Part shown: positions 1 to 8,251 of the stretch, piece after piece | How the letters are laid out: every line of letters starts with the position of its first letter | Numbering within the stretch: position 1 is the first letter of the stretch | Assembly: GCA_000964245.1 (NCBI GenBank) | Contig: LANB01000001.1 | Location: 3,847,501 to 3,911,500 of the forward strand | DNA length: 64,000 nucleotides | Reading direction: 5' to 3' | DNA from: Cellvibrionaceae bacterium 1162T.S.0a.05 | GTDB taxonomy: Bacteria; Pseudomonadota; Gammaproteobacteria; Pseudomonadales; Cellvibrionaceae | Notes under the pieces: model-generated | Database searches by the model: none | The model's input: the letters and a program-made list of their open reading frames with translations, nothing else | Told to the model about the DNA's origin: nothing | Translations under genes and position numbers: made by a program

Positions 1-329
1 TCCACGTTGCCATCGAGCGGGATATCACTGATCGCAAGGGCGTTCATATCAGAAGACAAGTCATTACTATCGGGCGCTTGCGGTACCGGCGGTGCTTTTT
101 CGACTTCAGGTCGTTCTGGCTTGCGTTGTTTTCTTTCGGAACTTTCATTACGTTGTAAACGTACAAAATCAAGGATGTGAACACGTGCCGATTCATCCAT
201 GCGCTGCTCACCGAATTGAATGAGTGCATACATAAACCAGGTAAGCAAACCAGCGATCGCACACCCTGCAAGAAACATTGCGACGACGCGCAAGAGGTAT
301 CCACTGTCCTGGATATTTTGATCCTGCAT
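1..329 (-). CDS. tonB: Energy transducer TonB, N-terminal part (cut by window edge)
   Basis: The visible 109 residues start at ATG 329 (MQDQNIQDSG...) and run off the left edge. One hydrophobic segment at about residues 11-35 would anchor the protein in the inner membrane. It is followed by a periplasmic stretch that becomes rich in Lys/Arg, Glu and Pro (KPERPEVEKAPPVPQAP at about residues 70-86), the usual TonB linker that spans the periplasm. The C-terminal domain that contacts the TonB box of receptors lies outside the window, so the identification rests on the N-terminal design and on position: it follows exbD by 7 bp in a Ton operon. Inference: it belongs to the TonB2-type branch, in which TonB is short and is served by an extra TtpC-like ExbB. 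Confidence 0.8.
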   Translation of the reverse strand, partial: MQDQNIQDSGYLLRVVAMFLAGCAIAGLLTWFMYALIQFGEQRMDESARVHILDFVRLQRNESSERKQRKPERPEVEKAPPVPQAPDSNDLSSDMNALAISDIPLDGNV

Positions 330-336
330 AACCTTG

Positions 337-744
337 TTATTTGTCACGTGCAGCGATGGCAATGTCGTATACCCCGGCTTTTCTTGATGCATCCATGACT
401 TGTACCAACACTTCATTTGTAGAGTTAGCATCTGCCTGCACTACAACAGACCCTTTGGGGTTTTCTGCGTGCAAACGTTCTATATTGGGTCTTAGCGCTC
501 GGAAGTCGACCTCTCTACGGTTAATCCAGATTCTATTGTCTGCGTCAATCGCAATCAGGATGTTCGCTTTCTCCTGCACAACGGCAGTGGATGCCTGGGG
601 CTGGTTTACTTCAATTCCAGCCTGTTTCACAAATGTGGCGGTCACAATGAAAAAGATCAACATGATAAATACCACGTCCATCATTGGTGTGATATCTACC
701 GTGGCTTCCTGTTCATCTCCGTTATCACTTAAAAATCTACGCAT
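337..744 (-). CDS. exbD: Biopolymer transport protein ExbD
   Basis: 135 residues, usual for ExbD. The N-terminus is cytoplasmic, then the single transmembrane helix (VDITPMMDVVFIMLIFFIV, about residues 16-34) carries the conserved Asp of the proton pathway in the ITPMMDVVF motif. The rest is a small periplasmic domain. In the known complex, ExbD dimers sit inside an ExbB pentamer and couple proton flow to TonB movement. The gene lies between the short exbB (70 bp upstream) and tonB (7 bp downstream) on the same strand, consistent with one transcript. A second, separate exbB-exbD pair occurs at 54173-55232, so this copy is probably specialised for the TtpC-type system. Confidence 0.93.
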   Translation of the reverse strand: MRRFLSDNGDEQEATVDITPMMDVVFIMLIFFIVTATFVKQAGIEVNQPQASTAVVQEKANILIAIDADNRIWINRREVDFRALRPNIERLHAENPKGSVVVQADANSTNEVLVQVMDASRKAGVYDIAIAARDK

Positions 745-814
745 TATTCGAGACCTTTTTTAATCCGTCAGATTGACGTCTACTGACCGTGTTTTAAAAA
801 TTTTAAACTTATCG

Positions 815-1342
815 CTAGCCATCGAGCGGCATTTTCTCTGCAAGTCGCTCATTCTGTGCCGCGACATAACGGCTCAGATAACTCAATATTGGCAGAGCAG
901 AGATCGCAACGACCATCCCGGCCATTGTAGTAATAATGGCTTTGGATACACCTCCGGCTGTTGCCCGCGGGTTGGTACCGCCGGTAATCGCCACCGCATC
1001 AAAAATTTCCAACATGCCGAGTACCGTGCCCAGCAAACCAAGTAGTGGGCAAAGTTTTACCAGGGTTTTTAACAGCGACAAATTACGCTGTAAAAACCGG
1101 TTCGACTGAAAAAGTAAATGGGTGCGATGTTGCTGCGCATGCCAGGAGCGTCTTTCCTCACGTTCTTGCCAGACTTGCAACCAACGATTGGTGAGCAAGG
1201 GGTAAACAAACGCCAGGAAATAAAAACGCTCGAGTAAAAGCGTCCACATCAGAGCCGCCAGCACAATAATCAGCAACAAAATATCACCGCCTAGGTCCAG
1301 CATATAGCCGAACCAGGGGAAGAGATTGTCAAACCAGATCAT
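815..1342 (-). CDS. exbB: MotA/TolQ/ExbB proton channel protein (short ExbB)
   Basis: 175 residues from ATG 1342 (MIWFDNLFPWFGYMLDLGG...). One N-terminal helix (about 18-40), a cytoplasmic loop, then two helices (about 92-115 and 137-157) with the family motif LCPLLGLLGTVLGML and a TTMAGMVVAI helix. The start overlaps the upstream stop by one base (TGATG), showing translational coupling to the TtpC-like gene. A TTG one codon further upstream is possible but unnecessary. The role is the ExbB ring around ExbD. Having two ExbB-family genes of different length next to each other is typical of TonB2/TtpC operons of Vibrio and relatives. Confidence 0.9.
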   Translation of the reverse strand: MIWFDNLFPWFGYMLDLGGDILLLIIVLAALMWTLLLERFYFLAFVYPLLTNRWLQVWQEREERRSWHAQQHRTHLLFQSNRFLQRNLSLLKTLVKLCPLLGLLGTVLGMLEIFDAVAITGGTNPRATAGGVSKAIITTMAGMVVAISALPILSYLSRYVAAQNERLAEKMPLDG

Positions 1343-2760
1343 CAAGCGACCTTACCTTTGTTGGCTTGTTTTTCCGCTTGCCGGGCAACAATGGCAACGG
1401 CTTCCTGTTCAAGCACATTGGTGATGGCTTTTGCCCGTGTTTGAACAAAGTTATGTAGCAGCAGTGTGGGAATCGCCACGGTCAAGCCCAGAACGGTTGT
1501 CACCAGCGCTTGTGAAATACCTCCCGCCATCATTTTCGGGTCACCTGCACCGAACAGTACAATAGCCTGGAAGGTAATGATCATGCCGGTTACGGTTCCG
1601 AGCAGCCCCATTAGTGGTGCGACTGCGGCAATGATTTTAAGGAAGCTTAAGCCGAGATTGATTCTGGGCACTTCGCGCATAACCGCTTCACCCATTTTCA
1701 GTTCCAGCGTTTCCAGATCCCGATCCTTGTGCGATGCATATTCGTCGAGAATACGCCCGAGGGGGTTGTCCTGAATGTTATCGGGCTGACGAATTTGTGC
1801 CTGAACCTTTTTGTTTATAAAGAAAAGGTGAACAAGCCGAGCAATAGCGACGCAAAGCGCGACAAAACCCAGAGAAAGAATCACGTAACCAATTACCCCA
1901 CCCTGGGCAACGCGCTCTTTCAAGTTGGGCGCGGCAACCATCAAGCTTAGTAATTGCCCGCGTGTTGGGTCCACTGTAAAGGGCACCACGCCGCTGGGGT
2001 TTTCAGTGAGCATTTCAGCGCCCTCAAGGTAGCGTGCAGAGGGTTGACGGGCATACTCTAGTACGCGGCCAGTCTCGGGAATAAATTGCAGGTAACGCCC
2101 CTCGGAAACAATGTTGAAATTACCGACGCGAATGACCGCCTGCTGTCGCTCTTCACCTTCACTGGTGACGACATTTTGCGTACGCTGGATAACTTTCGCG
2201 CTCTCTGTCATTTCCCGCTGCAATTCAAACCACAGGCGTTCAATTTCCTCAATAGAAGGCAGGACAGTTGTCTGGCCCATCTTATCGGAAAATTTGGAGA
2301 GATAATCACTGCGTTCGGGGTACTGCAACTCTGTTAGGGAGGCATAGAATTGCCCCTGGGCATCACTCGATACCTGCTGCAATACACCGAACAATTCCTT
2401 AAGCGCGCCGAGGCGTTCAGACAGGCGATCCTGAAGGCCATTGATCAGCAATTCGTTTTCTTCAAATTTTTTCTCGCGTTGTATGCTGATATTTTCTTGT
2501 TGTTTTTCCTCGTCCTTCAGCGTTTTATAGAGTTGTTGTTGCCGGGATTTTTCGCGGCGGAACTCTTCAATGCGTCTGGTATTGGTTTGTTGATCTCGTC
2601 CTGCACCCGTGCGCACAGACTCGAGTAATTCATCCATAAGTCGTTCATTTTGTGAGGGCTTGGCATTCACGGGCTGTTTGGTATTTTCCTGGGCCAATGA
2701 CACGTTCGCCAGAAAAACCACGAGCAGTAAGCAGCCGAGCGTATAAAGGGTCTTTTTCAC
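1342..2760 (-). CDS. ttpC: TtpC-like long MotA/TolQ/ExbB protein
   Basis: 472 residues, far longer than ordinary ExbB. The layout is a signal peptide (MKKTLYTLGCLLLVVFLANVSLAQ), a periplasmic coiled-coil region rich in Glu/Lys/Gln (about 25-120), a mixed domain to about 275, then the ExbB-like part with three helices (VIGYVILSLGFVALCVAIA, then FLKIIAAVAPLMGLLGTVTG, then ALVTTVLGLTVAIPTLLL). The start is GTG 2760 with AAGGA eight bases upstream, and the signal peptide begins exactly there. In Vibrio, TtpC is a fourth essential component of the TonB2 complex; assigning the same role here is inference from architecture and neighbours. Upstream DUF3450 ends one base before the GTG. Confidence 0.85.
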   Translation of the reverse strand: MKKTLYTLGCLLLVVFLANVSLAQENTKQPVNAKPSQNERLMDELLESVRTGAGRDQQTNTRRIEEFRREKSRQQQLYKTLKDEEKQQENISIQREKKFEENELLINGLQDRLSERLGALKELFGVLQQVSSDAQGQFYASLTELQYPERSDYLSKFSDKMGQTTVLPSIEEIERLWFELQREMTESAKVIQRTQNVVTSEGEERQQAVIRVGNFNIVSEGRYLQFIPETGRVLEYARQPSARYLEGAEMLTENPSGVVPFTVDPTRGQLLSLMVAAPNLKERVAQGGVIGYVILSLGFVALCVAIARLVHLFFINKKVQAQIRQPDNIQDNPLGRILDEYASHKDRDLETLELKMGEAVMREVPRINLGLSFLKIIAAVAPLMGLLGTVTGMIITFQAIVLFGAGDPKMMAGGISQALVTTVLGLTVAIPTLLLHNFVQTRAKAITNVLEQEAVAIVARQAEKQANKGKVA

Positions 2761-2761
2761 G

Positions 2762-3592
2762 TTATATTTCCTTTGCTGGACTGATGGGAATGGTGAGAAG
2801 CTCCGGAGCCATTTCCTGGCGAGCCATTTTTATACCTTTATCGATATTGCGCTTGTAGACGGACTTTTCGATGGGCAACCAGGCTTGCTGTTCTCGCGAC
2901 CAATATCCGTATTGTTCAGCACCCACGGCGCGATAGAGAAAGGAAATACGACCTACGCGCAGAAAATCGACATCGTAGGTGTGCGACCCGATGTTTAATT
3001 TCCCCTTGTAAGTCTCGATGGTATTACCAAAATCATTTTCGATTTGATAGGCCTCGAATACTCGGCGCGTTTTTTCTGCATTACTGAGGGAGGACTCCAT
3101 AATTAAACGACGGAGGTTATTCACACGTTCTATTCTCTCGTCATGGAGAAAAGGCACATCGATTTCAATGTAATTCTCAAGACCGTCCAACATGCGTGTT
3201 AGCAAGGGCAAAATTTGCCTTTCAATAACCGCTGCATTGGAGATCGAATCATTTAAATCATTGATTTCTTTATCCTGGTCATCCAGTTGTGCCTGCAAAA
3301 TCGCGTTATAAACCTTGAGCCCTTCAACAACTTTAAGCAGTGTCTGGTATTCCTCGATGATATTCTGGGTGTCCTCGTGCAATGCATCCACCCGTTTTTG
3401 AGCTTGCTGATTGCCTTGCAAACGGTCATTGCCTCTCTGGATAAGGTCATCAGTCTTATCTTGTGCAAACGCCGGAGTCGCTAACAGACAGGATACGAGG
3501 AGTGTTAAAGAAAGCTTCGAGACAGGCCTCCGTTGAAGCCAGGTATTTTTGCATTTTGCCGCGCCTTTTGTGCGGTCTATTATCTTAACCAA
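2762..3592 (-). CDS. DUF3450 family periplasmic coiled-coil protein
   Basis: 276 residues, first gene of the Ton operon. It begins with a long basic n-region and a signal peptide (LSLTLLVSCLLATPAFAQ, cleavage near residue 44), then a long coiled coil (about 55-150, many Gln/Asp/Leu heptads), then a globular C-terminal domain with aromatic residues (GAEQYGYWSREQQAW). DUF3450 proteins are known from TtpC/ExbB/ExbD/TonB operons of marine gammaproteobacteria; a periplasmic accessory or scaffold role is inferred. No in-frame ATG exists before the signal peptide. TTG 3592 is preceded at seven bases by a very strong AGGAGG, so I take TTG as the start. Confidence 0.85.
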   Translation of the reverse strand: MVKIIDRTKGAAKCKNTWLQRRPVSKLSLTLLVSCLLATPAFAQDKTDDLIQRGNDRLQGNQQAQKRVDALHEDTQNIIEEYQTLLKVVEGLKVYNAILQAQLDDQDKEINDLNDSISNAAVIERQILPLLTRMLDGLENYIEIDVPFLHDERIERVNNLRRLIMESSLSNAEKTRRVFEAYQIENDFGNTIETYKGKLNIGSHTYDVDFLRVGRISFLYRAVGAEQYGYWSREQQAWLPIEKSVYKRNIDKGIKMARQEMAPELLTIPISPAKEI

Positions 3593-3661
3593 TACGCCCC
3601 CTCCTCTTTAAAGGGTTAATTTGTGGCCAGCTACAGAGTACCAAGACGCCAAAAGCGAACA

Positions 3662-3675
3662 TTGATTTGTGTCAA
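3662..3675. promoter_or_regulatory. Possible FNR/Anr-type box upstream of the Ton operon
   Basis: TTGATTTGTGTCAA differs at one position of ten from the FNR/Anr dyad TTGAT-N4-ATCAA. It lies 70-83 bases upstream of the TTG start of the DUF3450 gene, a workable place for an activator site if the transcript has a leader of a few tens of bases. No clear -10/-35 pair was recognised next to it, so function is only suggested. Confidence 0.3.
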
Positions 3676-3864
3676 TACAGTGCATGATTGGACCGAAAGG
3701 CGCAGCCTGGAGGCCGCCTTCCCCGCATTGAGTTTACCCATCCCGATGGCCCTTTCAACGCCACTGCACGTCTTTGTACCCTGAAGTTTTGGCAGCGAAA
3801 ACAGCTTATCACAGGGGTAATCATGTCATTATCCTGTTTCGATTAGAATAATAGGGAAAAGTTT

Positions 3865-4569
3865 ATGGCCCATAAAAAGTGGGGGTTTTATACAGCCATT
3901 TACCTACTGAGTATCGGCTTCAGTTTTTTCTTCGGCAAAATGAGCTCTCAGAGCGATGTTGACATAAAAAGCGCTATCCCCACTTCGCATAAGACGTTAG
4001 AAGACACTGAACTGTACGCCGAACCAACAGAAGCCGGGCAAACTGATGCAAAACAATTAAAGCCTTTCCCGACATCGCAAAATAATTCCGGAGATACAAC
4101 AGAGTCTATCAACCGTGCAGAAGATATACCTCAAGATCTGCAACTCGATGAATATCAGCTTGCCTACGAAGCCTGCGAACGGATGGTGCATGCGCGAGAG
4201 CAGGCGCGACAAATTAGCGACTTTATCCAACGAGCGCAGCAAGACAACAGTTCCGCTCGCGATCTCGCTGATGATCAATTTGAGCAAGAAACAGTTAACT
4301 ACCAATGGGCAAGCGACCGCGAAGAAGCGATTTATGCGTCTATTGAAAATGCAGACGTGTTGGATGGAGCATTACCCTTGTCTGTATCCTGCCGATCTAA
4401 AAACTGTCGAGTGGTTGTAACTTACGACAATGCCTTGCAAGCCCAGAAACTTTCTTCCGGATTTCGGGAGGCACTCGCAACGGAAGATCAATCCCTATCC
4501 TGGTTGCTCGATGACAGTGTTGGCGAATTAGTCTTTTATCTCGGAGAAAATAGCAGCTTGTTTCAATAA
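3865..4569 (+). CDS. Membrane-anchored periplasmic protein, function unknown
   Basis: 234 residues. The N-terminus (WGFYTAIYLLSIGFSFFFG, about residues 6-24) is a single uncleaved transmembrane anchor or signal anchor; the rest is hydrophilic and acidic, with a disordered Thr/Glu/Gln-rich region (about 30-95), a helical part (about 97-165) and a small domain with a Cys-x5-Cys pair (SCRSKNCRVVV) followed by alternating hydrophobic residues. The design, a short acidic periplasmic protein ending in a mixed domain with one likely disulfide, is seen in many uncharacterised marine proteobacterial proteins. AGGGA seven bases upstream supports the ATG. It is transcribed away from the Ton operon, so the two share the 270-bp intergenic region. 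I do not recognise a family. Confidence 0.7.
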   Translation: MAHKKWGFYTAIYLLSIGFSFFFGKMSSQSDVDIKSAIPTSHKTLEDTELYAEPTEAGQTDAKQLKPFPTSQNNSGDTTESINRAEDIPQDLQLDEYQLAYEACERMVHAREQARQISDFIQRAQQDNSSARDLADDQFEQETVNYQWASDREEAIYASIENADVLDGALPLSVSCRSKNCRVVVTYDNALQAQKLSSGFREALATEDQSLSWLLDDSVGELVFYLGENSSLFQ

Positions 4570-4585
4570 GATACAATTTCGATAA

Positions 4586-4600
4586 AACCGCTAAGCGGTT
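4586..4600. terminator. Short hairpin after the 3865-4569 gene
   Basis: AACCGCTAAGCGGTT is a near-perfect dyad (6-7 bp stem) 16 bases past the stop codon. No T-run follows on the plus strand, so it may be a weak terminator or an RNA 3' end protector. Confidence 0.35.
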
Positions 4601-4749
4601 GAGGGGGATATTGCCTTTATCAATATATAATTATTGCGGCAACGGGAATCCGGGCACCGTTAAGAAAATATAAAGGAAGGAACATCAAAGAAGACCCTGT
4701 AAACAGAGCCCTCATTGAAAGTATCGCTGATTCCAATACAGCAAGGAAA

Positions 4750-5088
4750 CTAGTCGTAAATGCGCCAGTTATTACAGTTGTTCCAGGATGTTGTGTAATT
4801 ACTGTTTTTCGAAGTAATTTTACAAGTGTACAAACCCCAGTTCCAATTTTGCTCTCTGCCAATCACAATTGCAGGATGACCTGGGCAATTTACAGTATAT
4901 TCATCATATTGATATGAATACCCGTAACCACCACCACCTGTTCCATAAGTTTGAGATGCGCTGCACTCAGGCGGATGGTTACCATTTACCGGGTCGTTCC
5001 ACTCAAAGATCTTTGCTGCTTGCGCTGCACCCGCTGACACCCCTATGGCGGAAAATAAAACAACACTTGAAAGTAACTTATTTTTCAT
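4750..5088 (-). CDS. Small secreted protein rich in Tyr, Gly and Asn
   Basis: 112 residues: a clear signal peptide (MKNKLLSSVVLFSAIGVSAG..AQA, about 24 residues) then a mature part of about 88 residues with four Cys (in ECS, NCP, TCK and NNC), enough for two disulfides, many aromatic residues and a Gly/Tyr run (TYGTGGGGYGYSYQYDEY). AAGGAG lies seven bases before the ATG. No family is recognised. The fold is probably a small extracellular beta domain; that is inference from composition only. It stands alone in an AT-rich stretch between two unrelated genes, with its own long upstream region, suggesting an individually regulated secreted product. Confidence 0.7.
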   Translation of the reverse strand: MKNKLLSSVVLFSAIGVSAGAAQAAKIFEWNDPVNGNHPPECSASQTYGTGGGGYGYSYQYDEYTVNCPGHPAIVIGREQNWNWGLYTCKITSKNSNYTTSWNNCNNWRIYD

Positions 5089-5556
5089 ATCTTCTCCTTG
5101 AATTGTTGTCAGAAATTTTCGGCATCCCGCCTGGAAATTAAAAGTCTTTAATCTCCAAAGACTTCTCCATTATTTTTTAAGGCATCGCGTTTATTTTGCA
5201 CCGGATCATAGCGCTTAATTGTAAGCATTCAAAATGATCACAATGCCAAAACGTTGTGTAAATGTTTTTATTTAAATAATCCAGAAAGTGTTGCGCTCAA
5301 AGCAACATTGATGTGCGCGGCATTTAAACTGGATGACAGGTTTTGGCGGCTAAAACAAATATTTAGTCTTAAAACAGGACAAATATAAATACGAAGAATA
5401 TTTTTTAAGAGCCCAATAAATAAGGCCAGAAAGAAATTGCTATAGACGTTCTTTGATATCTTTATTGAAAGAGATACTCTCTAAAAAGAAATGCCGGCTG
5501 ACTGCTCACGACTATGTACAAGTCATGAGCAGTCTATTGAAATCAATTGGTATGCA
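5089..5556. other. 468-bp AT-rich intergenic region
   Basis: No convincing gene is seen. It is noticeably richer in A/T than the flanking genes and contains an inverted repeat at 5142-5164 (AAGTCTTT, 7-base spacer, AAAGACTT), about 55-75 bases upstream of the small secreted gene, where an operator or leader hairpin could sit. The right part (5340-5540) holds AT-rich sequence downstream of the 810-residue gene without an obvious intrinsic terminator. Confidence 0.5.
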
Positions 5557-7989
5557 CTATCTACCGAGAGTGTTGAGGTTTTGAATCAGGTTTTTCATTT
5601 GATCCGCACCAATACCCCATGCAAGCAGCACCAATAATTCAGGCCACGAACCCTGAAGTGCTTCATTGAAGGCGTCGGATTGGAAGCCTGCCAATAGCGC
5701 CAGTAGAAGCGCTATAATGACACTGGCAATTTCAGAACTGTTTACAGGCCAAAGGTCTTTAAAGCGCCGCGTAGGCCGTGTTGTGAATCGAAGGGCTTTT
5801 TCCCCCTCCAGACTAATACATTTATCACCCCAGCGAATCTGGACAGAAACTTCCACTTTGATATCCGGCGAGATTTGGGGAATAAACTGGGTAACAGAGG
5901 GGCCGCGCGTAATTGGTGTTAAAGGTTTCTTTCCCTTGTAGTCGATATACCACTCAAATTTCAGACCATGCTTAAACAAGAAGGTGTTGGCTTCAGGTCG
6001 GGCACATTCGACTTTAAATTCATTCAGGGCGTACTGCTCAATAGCCCCTCCCTCTGGCATCACGATCCTGAGGGTTTCAGGCGTATTGAGTATTTGCCAA
6101 ATTTCTTCATCAAACTCTTCAAGTATGACTTCCAACGCATGTTTTGCTTCCATTTTTTCAACAAGTTTACGGCAACGCGCGGGCCAGCGGCGTTGCTCCC
6201 ACAGTAACTTCAGTAAAATATAATTCTCTTCGACTTCCAGCAGCGCATGAATGGTTTTGAGCTCCCTCGGCTTCATCAGTATGTCACGCAGTTGCGTACA
6301 GTATTTTTTTGAAATTTTGTCTTCAAATCGCTTTTCATCGATTTGTGGCAAGAGCTTATCAATATCGCGTTTTTGTGAGACCTGGTATTCTTTTAATAGC
6401 ACATCAGGGTCAGACCAGGCTTCCAGGCGGTCCAGTTTTGCAAGGACCTCCGCTGGAATTTTTTCGTCGTTGTGCAACTGACTTAACTTATACACCAGAT
6501 AGCGCACTTCTTTATTTGCACGCCACATGATTCTATAGTCCATGCCTTTAATACTGCCGTTACTGGAAGGCGCAACACCCCATCGAATGGCAATTCGATT
6601 TAATTTGCTATACACCTCCAGGCGTCCTTCCACTTGCTCTATTTCGGTAGCCAAAATTTGCGGCGCGGTCACAAGGCGAGATAAATACACTTTATTCAAC
6701 CAACGGTAAGGTGGCCTGTAATTGAGTGCCCGGTCGGCCATAATGACGCGAATGAAGGCGCGGACAATAGGTTGTGCGCCCCAGCGGTCGTTCCTCAACC
6801 AGGACTGCTGTTTAATTGCATTGATACGCTTACGAAGTGCGCCGCGTTCAAAGCCCAATTTGAGCCCTTTGGTAACCACGAAAGACAGCAACACACCCAG
6901 TATGAGCGCAGAAAACGCCCAGGCCGCGTGTTTTTTGACTACAAAAGTGATTTCGGTACTTAAGGACTCTTTCGCATTCAATGCAGATAATTCGAGTGTA
7001 AACTGGTGCTTCCCCGGCATGAGCTTACTGCGCCGAATTTCAATTTCCTGAATGTCACCAGCCGCGAGGCTGCGGGCTTCAAGGGCGGAATTGTCAGAGG
7101 TATCGCGCAGCCACAAAGAATAATTATTCAGTGTAATTTCAACATCCGTTGCCGGGTTGAAGCGAGCGGTGCTGGCAGTTTGCGTGCTCGCACTAATGCC
7201 TTGCAGGCGCTTTACCGCTTCAATACTCAATCGTACGCTGGATTTCTCCGTCACAATATCGGGTACAGCTTTGAAAAGACCATCCCGTTTTCGATCTTCA
7301 ACTGTCAGGTAAAAACGGCGTGGTAAAAACCCCGTTTCCCCTACTCTGGTTTCGAGTGTACTTAAATAACGTGTGTGAATATCCAGTTGAGTGATGTTGA
7401 GGGGCAAAAGTGATTTACCCTCCTCCATCAACATTTGCGCTGTACCGCTTTTGTAGATATCGAGTGTTTCTCCACTTTCGAAATCCTGGACTGTGACACG
7501 AAATTCCAGATCCTGGCCGTAGGCCAGTTGCTGTGAGATGTCCAACTCAAGCCAGGCTTTTTCGCCACCGGCAAACCGTAAGCTCTCACCCGTAAGCAGT
7601 CCCGGTCCGAAACGAGCGAGGCTCAGACCGTAAGTCTCGCGATCATTAATCGCCAAATAACCCCAAAAAGGTCCGCTAATGTCAGTGGCGGGTATAGTCA
7701 AAACGAGGGGTTCTATCTGCGAGTCTGCGAGCTTTAAATCCGCCGGGAAACCCTGGCCTTGATAGTTTTGAAACTCACTCACTGATACACGTGAACCCGC
7801 AGGTAACGGAGGGCTGAGTACTAAACGGGCTTTATTGTCCGGCCCAATAAAGACTTCCCGACTATCCTCCGCTTGTTTGTAAGCGACAGGCTCCTGCGCA
7901 CTCACCTTCGAGTAAGCCAATAAAATGCCAAGTAATAGAGATATAAAGCTTAATCCAGATCGGAAACAGGTTTTTTGTGACGCGTCCAT
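5557..7989 (-). CDS. Large inner-membrane protein with periplasmic and cytoplasmic halves, unknown
   Basis: 810 residues from ATG 7989, which has AAAGGA seven bases upstream; a TTG 22 codons earlier gives no better start. Layout: signal sequence (LSFISLLLGILLAYSKVSAQ, about 12-32), a beta-rich periplasmic region of about 320 residues, a transmembrane helix (about 357-373, ALILGVLLSFVVT), a soluble, mainly helical and charged region of about 360 residues presumably in the cytoplasm (many Arg/Glu/Leu), and a C-terminal hydrophobic hairpin (SVIIALLLALLAGF and LLVLLAWGIG). The last segment resembles small anchoring domains of other unknown membrane proteins. No catalytic motif was recognised. It could be a sensor or a scaffold that couples a periplasmic event to a cytoplasmic domain; this is inference. 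No partner gene is adjacent on the same strand. Confidence 0.75.
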   Translation of the reverse strand: MDASQKTCFRSGLSFISLLLGILLAYSKVSAQEPVAYKQAEDSREVFIGPDNKARLVLSPPLPAGSRVSVSEFQNYQGQGFPADLKLADSQIEPLVLTIPATDISGPFWGYLAINDRETYGLSLARFGPGLLTGESLRFAGGEKAWLELDISQQLAYGQDLEFRVTVQDFESGETLDIYKSGTAQMLMEEGKSLLPLNITQLDIHTRYLSTLETRVGETGFLPRRFYLTVEDRKRDGLFKAVPDIVTEKSSVRLSIEAVKRLQGISASTQTASTARFNPATDVEITLNNYSLWLRDTSDNSALEARSLAAGDIQEIEIRRSKLMPGKHQFTLELSALNAKESLSTEITFVVKKHAAWAFSALILGVLLSFVVTKGLKLGFERGALRKRINAIKQQSWLRNDRWGAQPIVRAFIRVIMADRALNYRPPYRWLNKVYLSRLVTAPQILATEIEQVEGRLEVYSKLNRIAIRWGVAPSSNGSIKGMDYRIMWRANKEVRYLVYKLSQLHNDEKIPAEVLAKLDRLEAWSDPDVLLKEYQVSQKRDIDKLLPQIDEKRFEDKISKKYCTQLRDILMKPRELKTIHALLEVEENYILLKLLWEQRRWPARCRKLVEKMEAKHALEVILEEFDEEIWQILNTPETLRIVMPEGGAIEQYALNEFKVECARPEANTFLFKHGLKFEWYIDYKGKKPLTPITRGPSVTQFIPQISPDIKVEVSVQIRWGDKCISLEGEKALRFTTRPTRRFKDLWPVNSSEIASVIIALLLALLAGFQSDAFNEALQGSWPELLVLLAWGIGADQMKNLIQNLNTLGR

Positions 7990-8251
7990 TAGCACATCCT
8001 TTTGAGTTATTGCTGGCATTTTACCCACAGGCGGGCTAAAAAGGCGAGTCCGCAACTTTTATCCACTTCCCACTTGAGCAATGATTTACTTGGCAGCTTT
8101 AGAAGTACTGAACTGGAGTAATGAGATATTTAGACTAGCAAGATAGCCACTGCTATAACGTCAAATATAAAAAAAGCACTTTTTTTAAAGCGCTGTCACT
8201 TTTTAGCAGCATTGAAAACAAAACAAAGAGGGCCGGAAGCAGAAATAAACC

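Noticed and set aside
4620-4862. An open frame on the minus strand overlapping the small secreted gene
   Set aside because: It overlaps the gene at 4750-5088 in another frame, has no signal peptide or ribosome-binding site and reads as shadow sequence.
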